From Paracidovorax wautersii (GTDB taxonomy: Bacteria; Pseudomonadota; Gammaproteobacteria; Burkholderiales; Burkholderiaceae_C): a stretch of DNA of 64,000 bases. Positions 58,442-64,000 of the stretch are shown in pieces. The notes under the pieces were generated by a model. That model worked only from the letters and a program-made list of their open reading frames with translations, did not search any database and had not been told where the DNA came from. The stretch covers positions 3,184,001 to 3,248,000 of the forward strand of contig NZ_JAVIZX010000001.1 of assembly GCF_031453675.1 (NCBI RefSeq). The letters run 5' to 3'. The translations under genes were made by a program, and so were the position numbers. Every line of letters starts with the position of its first letter. The stretch's first letter is position 1.

Positions 58442-59221
58442 TTGAACCTCTCTTCTCCATCCTCCTCCCGTCCGACACGCATCGCCCTCGTCACCGGTGC
58501 CGGCAGCGGTATCGGCCGGGCGGTCGCCCTGGGGCTGCTCGGCGACGGCTGGACCGTCGTGCTGGCCGGGCGCCGCCCCGAGCCGCTGGACCAATTGGTC
58601 GCCGAGGCCACCGCGCGCGGCCAGACGGCGATGGCCGTGCCGACCGACGTCACCGACCCGGAAAGCGTGCAGGCGCTGTTCGACGCGATCGAGCGGCGCT
58701 GGGGGCGGCTGGATCTGCTGTTCAACAACGCCGGTGTGAATGCACCCGCCGTGCCGATGGACGAGCTGCCGCTGGACAAATGGTTCAGCGTGATCAACAC
58801 CAATGTGACCGGCGTGTTCCTGTGCGCCCGGGCTGCCTTCGGCCTGATGCGGCGCCAGCAGCCGCAGGGCGGGCGGATCATCAACAACGGGTCGATTTCT
58901 GCCCACGCGCCGCGGCCGTTCACGGCGCCGTACACGGCCAGCAAGCACGCGGTGACGGGGCTGACCAAGGCCATCGCGCTGGACGGCCGGGCCTACGGCA
59001 TCGTGGCCAGCCAGATCGACATCGGCAATGCGCTGACCGAGCTGTCAGAGCGCATGACGCGCGGCGTGCTGCAGGCCAACGGCAGTGTGGCGCCCGAACC
59101 CATGATGGCCGCCAGCCATGTGGCCGACGCCGTGCGGCACATTGCCGCGCTTCCGCCCGAGGCCAATGTGCTGCAGATGACGGTGATGGCCAGCGCCATG
59201 CCGTTCGTCGGACGCGGCTGA
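58442..59221 (+). CDS. SDR-family oxidoreductase (TTG start)
   Basis: 259-residue short-chain dehydrogenase. [17 protein letters not shown], Asn in VINTNVTG, Ser in [10 protein letters not shown] and Tyr/Lys in YTASKHAV complete the classical active site; the order NxxS-Y-K is normal. No ATG is suitable; the reading starts at TTG 58442, 7 bases after GGAG (58430-58433). Relatives act on hydroxy acids, sugars or ketones. It sits 22 bases after the FAH gene and before the second Bug receptor, so it belongs to the same operon. Confidence 0.9.
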   Translation: MNLSSPSSSRPTRIALVTGAGSGIGRAVALGLLGDGWTVVLAGRRPEPLDQLVAEATARGQTAMAVPTDVTDPESVQALFDAIERRWGRLDLLFNNAGVNAPAVPMDELPLDKWFSVINTNVTGVFLCARAAFGLMRRQQPQGGRIINNGSISAHAPRPFTAPYTASKHAVTGLTKAIALDGRAYGIVASQIDIGNALTELSERMTRGVLQANGSVAPEPMMAASHVADAVRHIAALPPEANVLQMTVMASAMPFVGRG

Positions 59222-59276
59222 ACCCGGCCAGAGACATAAACCGCAGGAGACACCTGCATCCACCAGGAGACAAAGC

Positions 59277-60254
59277 ATGAAATCCGTCGTTCTCTTCAAG
59301 ACCCTTGCCCTGGGCGCTGCCTTGGCCGTCGCCCCCGCGCTCGCCTCAGCCCAGGCGGCGTATCCCAGCCGGGCCATCAAGATCATCGTGCCGGCCCCGC
59401 CGGGCGGCGCCATCGACACGCTGGCGCGTGTGGTGGGCGACAAGATGGCGGTGTCGATGGGACAGCCGGTGATCATCGAAAACAAGCCCGGCGCGTCCAA
59501 CAACCTGGGCACCGATGTGCTCGCCAAGTCGCCGCCCGACGGCTACACCATCGGCGTGGTCGGGGGCAGCCACAACATCAACAAGTTCCTGTTCAAGAAC
59601 CTGGGATGGGACCCTGAGAAGAGCTTCGAACCCATCGTCTACACGCACGAGGTGCCGCTGGTGTTCGCCGTGGCGCCGCAGGTGCCCGCCAAGACGCTGC
59701 CCGAGCTGATCACCTGGATGAAGGCCCATCCGGACGAGGCCAAGGTCGCCACCTCGGGCCGGGGCAGTGCGCAGGAGATGGCGGCGGAGATGTTCCGCCT
59801 CGCCAGCGGCGCCAACATCCTGCTGGTGCCCTACAAGGGCTCCTCCGCCGCCCACCCCGATCTGCTGGCCGGCCGCACGGCGCTCTACATCGACACCATC
59901 AGCGCCATCCAGGCCCATGTGAAGGCCGGGACGGTGAAGGCCGTGGCGGTCTCCACGCAGCAGCGGTCCAGGTCGTTGCCGGAGGTGCCCACGGCGGCCG
60001 AGCAGGGGCTGAAGGGCTACGACGCGAATACCAACGGCGGCTTCCTCGCGCCGGCCGGCACGCCCAAGGCCATCGTCAACCGGCTCAACGCCGAGATCAA
60101 CGCCGCGTTGAAGCTGCCCGATGTCCGCAGCAAGCTCGAAGGCGCCGGCATCGAAGTGCAGGGCGGCACGCCGGCGGAGTACGCCGCAGTCATCAAGTCG
60201 GACCTGGCCAAGTGGGGCCGGGTCGTCAAGGAAGCCGGCATCCAGCCGGAATGA
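59277..60254 (+). CDS. Second Bug-family tripartite tricarboxylate transporter receptor
   Basis: 325-residue exported receptor with signal peptide (KTLALGAALAVAPALASAQ) and Bug fold (IKIIVPAPPGGAIDTLARVV, NKPGASNNLGTDVLAKSPPD, EIFRLASGAN-like AEMFRLASGANILLVPYKGS). Last gene of the operon; CAGGAGAC lies 6-8 bases before the ATG. Having two receptors for one pathway suggests two related ligands or high-affinity capture of one; they differ throughout, so they are old duplicates rather than a recent copy. Confidence 0.93.
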   Translation: MKSVVLFKTLALGAALAVAPALASAQAAYPSRAIKIIVPAPPGGAIDTLARVVGDKMAVSMGQPVIIENKPGASNNLGTDVLAKSPPDGYTIGVVGGSHNINKFLFKNLGWDPEKSFEPIVYTHEVPLVFAVAPQVPAKTLPELITWMKAHPDEAKVATSGRGSAQEMAAEMFRLASGANILLVPYKGSSAAHPDLLAGRTALYIDTISAIQAHVKAGTVKAVAVSTQQRSRSLPEVPTAAEQGLKGYDANTNGGFLAPAGTPKAIVNRLNAEINAALKLPDVRSKLEGAGIEVQGGTPAEYAAVIKSDLAKWGRVVKEAGIQPE

Positions 60255-60299
60255 CAGCGCCCGGGCGACCGGGCGGCCCGGCCGCGTGCCGGGTGGTAC

Positions 60300-61220
60300 T
60301 CAGATGTCGTCGAGCAGCGCGTAGGGCAGGGGCAGCAACGCCAGCGCGGGTCCGTCGGCACGCACGGCGTTCAGGCGTGTGGCGTCTGCAGCGCTGATCT
60401 GCATGGACACCAGCAGGTCCACGCCGCCAGTGGGTGCCGGCGCGGTCTGAACGACGGTGCCCACGGGCTGCTCGGCATCGCCCTCGGCGAACACCTCGGC
60501 GCCGACGGGCATGTCCTCCACTGCATGGGCCAGGTAGGTGCGGCGCTTGAGGGTGCCGCGGAACTGGCTGCGGGCCACCACCTCCTGGCCGGGGTAGCAG
60601 CCCTTCTTGAAGTTCACGCCGCCGACGGACTCGTAGTTGAGCATCTGCGGCACGAAGGCCTCGACCAACGGCGCGGTCAGCGTGGCGACGCCGCTGCGCA
60701 CCTCGCTCCAGCGCCAGGCTTCGAGCGGCAGCTCGGCGCCCTCCGGCGCCGGCGTGCCGGCCGGCGCCACCCACAGGGCACGCGCCTGGCCGTCGGCCGG
60801 GTAGAGCTGCACCACGCTGGCGGCGCCTGCGTCGGCCTTGCTCCAGGGCGCGCGCTCTGCCGGGGCCGCGCTGCCGGCCAGGCCGCGCAGGGTGAAATCG
60901 GCGCTGGCGTCGGTCAGTTTGGCCTTCGTGCGCAGCACGAACATGGACAGGCGCTTGAGCGTGGGCGCCAGCAGGTCGGCCGAGCACACCAGCAGCACCT
61001 CGGAGGCGCTGCGCTTGAAGCCGATGAAGCTGGCCTGCATGCGGCCCTTAGCCGAGAGAAAGCCCGCCAGGCGGGCCTGGTCCAGCCCCAGCAGGGCGAA
61101 GTCCTGGGTGAGCTGGCCGTGCAGGAATTTGGCGGCTTCTTCGCCTTCGACACGGATCACGCCCAGGTGCGTCAGAGGAGGGGTCACGCCGTCCAGCGGC
61201 ACAGGCAGGGTGGTGGTCAT
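60300..61220 (-). CDS. ygfZ: YgfZ/GcvT-family iron-sulfur assembly protein
   Basis: 306-residue folate-binding protein that helps build or repair certain iron-sulfur enzymes. The diagnostic motif [17 protein letters not shown] lies near residue 210 with its conserved Cys. The N-terminal [14 protein letters not shown] and FLSAKGRM blocks match the GcvT-like fold. The start at 61220 ([14 protein letters not shown]) is unique for the frame. It is divergent from mltG with only about ten bases between the assigned starts, so the promoters must overlap or lie inside the other gene. Confidence 0.94.
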   Translation of the reverse strand: MTTTLPVPLDGVTPPLTHLGVIRVEGEEAAKFLHGQLTQDFALLGLDQARLAGFLSAKGRMQASFIGFKRSASEVLLVCSADLLAPTLKRLSMFVLRTKAKLTDASADFTLRGLAGSAAPAERAPWSKADAGAASVVQLYPADGQARALWVAPAGTPAPEGAELPLEAWRWSEVRSGVATLTAPLVEAFVPQMLNYESVGGVNFKKGCYPGQEVVARSQFRGTLKRRTYLAHAVEDMPVGAEVFAEGDAEQPVGTVVQTAPAPTGGVDLLVSMQISAADATRLNAVRADGPALALLPLPYALLDDI

Positions 61221-61229
61221 GGCTGAATT

Positions 61230-62273
61230 ATGATGCCCGGTTCCATTCACACAGGCAGCAGGGTTGTGCGTCGATTTCTCGCATTGGTATTGGTGATGGT
61301 GCTGACGGCAGGGGCCGTGGCCTTCTGGTGGCTGCACGAGCCCATGCCCGTGCGCCCGCGCGCCGGCGTGCCCGCCAACCAGCCGCTGGAGCTGGTTATC
61401 GACCCCGGAACCACGCCGCGCGGCGTGGCCCGTGCCGTGGTCGAGGCGGGCGTGGGTCTGGATGCGCGCGTGCTCTATGCCTGGTTCCGCTTCTCGGGGC
61501 AGGACCGGCTCATCAAGGCGGGCAACTACGAGATAGCGGTAGGCACCACCCCGCGCGGCCTGCTGCAGATGCTGGTGCGTGGCGAGGAAGCCCTGCGCGC
61601 CCTGACGTTGGTCGAAGGCTGGACCTTTCGCCAGGTACGCCAGGCCCTGGCGCGCGAAGACCAGCTCAAGCCCGAGACCCGCGACATGACCGAGGCCGCC
61701 CTCATGCAGGCGCTGGGCCGTCCGGGCGTCGCGGCGGAAGGTCGGTTCTTTCCGGATACCTACAACTACGCCAAGGGCACGAGCGACCTCGCCCTGCTGC
61801 GCCGCGCGCTGCATGCCATGGACAAGCGGCTGGAGGCCGCCTGGGCGCAGCGGGCCGCGGACACGCCGCTCAAGAATGCCGACGAGGCGCTGATCCTGGC
61901 CAGCATCGTCGAGAAGGAAACCGGCCGCGCCGCCGACCGCGCGCAGATCGCCGGGGTGTTCACCAACCGGCTGCGCATCGGCATGCTGCTGCAGACCGAC
62001 CCGACGGTGATCTACGGCATGGGCGAGAAGTTCGACGGCAACCTGCGCCGGCGGGACCTGCAGACCGACACGCCCTGGAACACCTACACGCGGGGCGGCC
62101 TGCCGCCGACGCCTATCGCCCTGCCGGGCAAGGCCTCGCTGCTGGCAGCGGTGCAGCCGGAGCAGACCAAGGCGCTGTATTTCGTGTCGCGCGGCGATGG
62201 CACCAGCCATTTCAGCCCCACGCTGGACGAACACAACCGGGCCGTCAACCGCTACCAGCGCGGCGGCCCATGA
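61230..62273 (+). CDS. mltG: Endolytic transglycosylase MltG
   Basis: Inner-membrane enzyme that cuts growing glycan strands of peptidoglycan. One N-terminal membrane anchor ([20 protein letters not shown]) precedes a periplasmic YceG domain with [42 protein letters not shown] and the catalytic Glu in ASIVEKETG (E228 by this start), then [13 protein letters not shown] and [13 protein letters not shown]. Two starts are possible: ATG at 61230 (used) and GTG at 61266, which gives [10 protein letters not shown] as in many relatives; neither has a strong ribosome site. The stop overlaps a possible upstream ATG of tmk. Confidence 0.93.
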   Translation: MMPGSIHTGSRVVRRFLALVLVMVLTAGAVAFWWLHEPMPVRPRAGVPANQPLELVIDPGTTPRGVARAVVEAGVGLDARVLYAWFRFSGQDRLIKAGNYEIAVGTTPRGLLQMLVRGEEALRALTLVEGWTFRQVRQALAREDQLKPETRDMTEAALMQALGRPGVAAEGRFFPDTYNYAKGTSDLALLRRALHAMDKRLEAAWAQRAADTPLKNADEALILASIVEKETGRAADRAQIAGVFTNRLRIGMLLQTDPTVIYGMGEKFDGNLRRRDLQTDTPWNTYTRGGLPPTPIALPGKASLLAAVQPEQTKALYFVSRGDGTSHFSPTLDEHNRAVNRYQRGGP

Positions 62274-62338
62274 CGGGACGCGCGCAGACGGCGGCCCCTC
62301 TCTTTCATTCACCGGAACCCACAGGAACAGGAACGTCG

Positions 62339-63025
62339 ATGGCATTGGAGCAAGCACCCGCCGAGCGCGGGCTGTTCATCACGTTCGAAGGCATCGACGG
62401 TGCGGGCAAGTCCTCGCACATCGACGGGCTGGCGCATGCCTTGCGGGCCGCGGGCCGCACCGTGGTCGTCACGCGCGAGCCCGGCGGAACGCCGCTGGCC
62501 GAAAAGCTGCGCACGCTGCTGCTGCACGACGCCATGGACCCGCTGACCGAGGCGCTGCTCATCTTCGCCGGCCGGCGCGACCACCTGCGCTGCGTGATCG
62601 AGCCGGCCCTGGCCCGTGGCGAGGTCGTGCTGTGCGACCGCTTCACCGACGCCACCTTCGCCTACCAGGGGGCCGGCCGGGGCTTCGACACCGTCGCGCT
62701 GCTGGACCTGGAGCGCATGGCCCAGACCGGCCTGGGCCCGCAGCCCAGCCCGATGCGCAACCCCGATCTCACCCTGTGGTTCGACCTGCCCCCGGCCGTG
62801 GCCGCGCAGCGGCTGGCGGGCGCGCGGGTGCCCGACCGCTTCGAGGCCCAGCCGGTGGCATTCTTCGCCCGTGTGGCGCAGGGCTATGCCGACCGCGCCG
62901 CCGTCGCGCCCCAGCGGTTCGCCCGGCTGGACGCCGCCCAGCCCCGGGAGGCCGTGTGGGCGCAACTGGCCGACGTGCTGGTACAGCGGGGCTGGCTGGT
63001 ACCGGCTGCCGGGGCGCCGGCATGA
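62339..63025 (+). CDS. tmk: Thymidylate kinase
   Basis: 228-residue dTMP kinase. It has the P-loop GIDGAGKS (18-25), TREPGGTPL, the DRF motif [13 protein letters not shown], and the lid region [11 protein letters not shown]. It phosphorylates dTMP to dTDP for DNA synthesis. The ATG at 62339 follows CAGGAACAGGAA; an ATG at 62270 overlapping the mltG stop would add 23 unconserved residues. The gene pairs with holB by ATGA overlap, the classic mltG-tmk-holB order. Confidence 0.95.
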   Translation: MALEQAPAERGLFITFEGIDGAGKSSHIDGLAHALRAAGRTVVVTREPGGTPLAEKLRTLLLHDAMDPLTEALLIFAGRRDHLRCVIEPALARGEVVLCDRFTDATFAYQGAGRGFDTVALLDLERMAQTGLGPQPSPMRNPDLTLWFDLPPAVAAQRLAGARVPDRFEAQPVAFFARVAQGYADRAAVAPQRFARLDAAQPREAVWAQLADVLVQRGWLVPAAGAPA

Positions 63026-64000
63026 GCGACGCTGCCGCATTGGCGGAGCAGCCCGTAGCGCCCTGGATCGCGGCGCAGCGCGACCAGCTGCTGGCCCAGC
63101 GAGGCCATGCCTGGCTGCTGCAGGGGCCTTCCGGATTGGGCCAGTACCGCCTGGCTCTGGAACTGGTGCGCGCCTGGCTGTGCGAGGCGCCCACGCCCCA
63201 CGGCGCCTGCGGCCACTGCACCAGTTGCCACGCCATCGACGTGCGTGCCCATGCCGACCTGTGCGTGCTCATGCCCGAGACGCAGATGGTCGCGCTGGGC
63301 TGGCCGCTGCCCGAGAAGGCACAGGCCGAGATCGACGACAAGAAGCGCAAGCCCAGCCGCGAGATCCGGGTGGAGGCCATGCGCGATGCGGTGGAGTTCG
63401 CGCAGCGCACGTCGGCCCGCGGCCGCGGCAAGGCGGTGCTGGTCTATCCCGCCGAGCAGATGAACCACGTCACCGCCAACGCGCTGCTGAAGACGCTGGA
63501 GGAGCCGCCCGGCGACGTGCGCTTCGTGTTGGCGACCGAGGCGGCCCACCAGCTGCTGCCCACCATCCGCAGCCGTTGCCTGGGCCACACCATGGTCTGG
63601 CCGCAGCCCCCGGCCATGCATGCGTGGCTGGCGGGGCAGGGCGTGGCGCAGGATGCAGCGCAGGCCTTGCTGCGTGCAGCCGGCGGCCGGCCCGACGATG
63701 CGCTGGCCCTGGCGCGCGCGGGCCGCAGCCCGCAGGCCTGGGCCCAGCTGCCCAAGGCCGTTGCGCGCGGCGATGTCTCGGCCCTGGCCGATATGGCGCC
63801 TGCCGAGGCGGTCGACGCGCTGCAGAAGCTGTGCCACGATCTGCTGGCCCGCCGCGTGGGCGCGCCGCCGCGCTACTTCGCCGAGGCCGACCTGCCCGAA
63901 CCGCCCGGCGTCGCCCCGCTCACACGCTGGGCCCGCGCGCTGGCCAAGGAGGCCCGCACCGCGGAGCATCCGTTCAATGCCGGCCTCATGCTGGAGTCGC
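63022..64000 (+). CDS. holB: DNA polymerase III subunit delta' (3' end outside window)
   Basis: Clamp-loader subunit. The open frame from the ATG at 63022 (overlapping the tmk stop) runs off the right edge after about 326 residues. A nucleotide-fold loop [15 protein letters not shown] replaces a true Walker A, as expected for delta', which does not hydrolyse ATP. The zinc-binding cysteines [16 protein letters not shown] are present, and [20 protein letters not shown] and [11 protein letters not shown] are clamp-loader signatures. The C-terminal collar domain is incomplete here. Confidence 0.94.
   Translation, partial: MSDAAALAEQPVAPWIAAQRDQLLAQRGHAWLLQGPSGLGQYRLALELVRAWLCEAPTPHGACGHCTSCHAIDVRAHADLCVLMPETQMVALGWPLPEKAQAEIDDKKRKPSREIRVEAMRDAVEFAQRTSARGRGKAVLVYPAEQMNHVTANALLKTLEEPPGDVRFVLATEAAHQLLPTIRSRCLGHTMVWPQPPAMHAWLAGQGVAQDAAQALLRAAGGRPDDALALARAGRSPQAWAQLPKAVARGDVSALADMAPAEAVDALQKLCHDLLARRVGAPPRYFAEADLPEPPGVAPLTRWARALAKEARTAEHPFNAGLMLES

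Overview
The window is a 64 kb chromosomal segment of a high-GC betaproteobacterium. Gene content and style point to the Comamonadaceae (Acidovorax-like): GC-rich third codon positions, Bug-type tripartite tricarboxylate receptors, a Liv-type ABC system next to an acyl-CoA ligase, an ygfZ-mltG-tmk-holB run, and many copies of short intergenic repeats that I associate with that family. This placement is inference from sequence style, not from a search. I see no rRNA, tRNA, CRISPR array, transposase or phage gene.

Layout. 1-3.7 kb: msrB (cut by the left edge) and selO on the minus strand, divergent from an acyl-CoA ligase. 3.8-9.4 kb: a branched-chain-type ABC importer (binding protein, LivH, LivM, LivG, LivF), interrupted by a large structured repeat and an intrinsic terminator after the binding protein and by a second repeat before livF. 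9.6-14.9 kb: a five-gene signalling cassette (CBS-PP2C phosphatase, SiaB-like kinase, SiaC-like phosphoprotein, GGDEF cyclase, DUF3369-GGDEF-EAL protein) that looks like a variant of the Pseudomonas siaABCD system. 15.1-28.1 kb: a beta-oxidation and detoxification stretch (enoyl-CoA hydratase/3-hydroxyacyl-CoA dehydrogenase, thiolase, LysE exporter, acyl-CoA dehydrogenase, nitroreductase, two SDRs, PaaI-like thioesterase, CurA-like reductase, GNAT, GST-like protein, O6-methylguanine methyltransferase).

28.1-45.2 kb: a second copy of the large structured repeat, an EAL protein, a DUF1566 protein, a DUF1624 membrane protein, two MFS exporters, a GAF-EAL protein, a DUF72 protein, two large lipoproteins, Tex, an HDOD protein and a patatin. 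45.5-54.2 kb: an iron-dependent alcohol dehydrogenase divergent from an exported hydratase-like protein, an HSL-family esterase, a thioesterase-GNAT fusion, and a minus-strand operon of MipA, a TetR-C-like protein without a DNA-binding domain, a response regulator and a histidine kinase, with a periplasmic-binding-fold protein that lacks a signal peptide further upstream. 54.3-60.3 kb: a helix-turn-helix citrate synthase divergent from a five-gene catabolic operon (hydroxyacid dehydrogenase, two Bug receptors, FAH-family hydrolase, SDR). 60.3-64 kb: ygfZ divergent from mltG-tmk-holB, the last cut by the right edge.

Three repeat families run through the window. Family 1 is about 260-270 bp with nested inverted repeats whose pairing is preserved although the paired bases differ between copies. 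Family 2 is a modular 125-200 bp GC-rich repeat found inside operons. Family 3 is a roughly 60 bp repeat with seven copies; several lie inside reading frames or supply stop codons. Cyclic-di-GMP turnover is a recurring theme, with one GGDEF cyclase and three EAL proteins.
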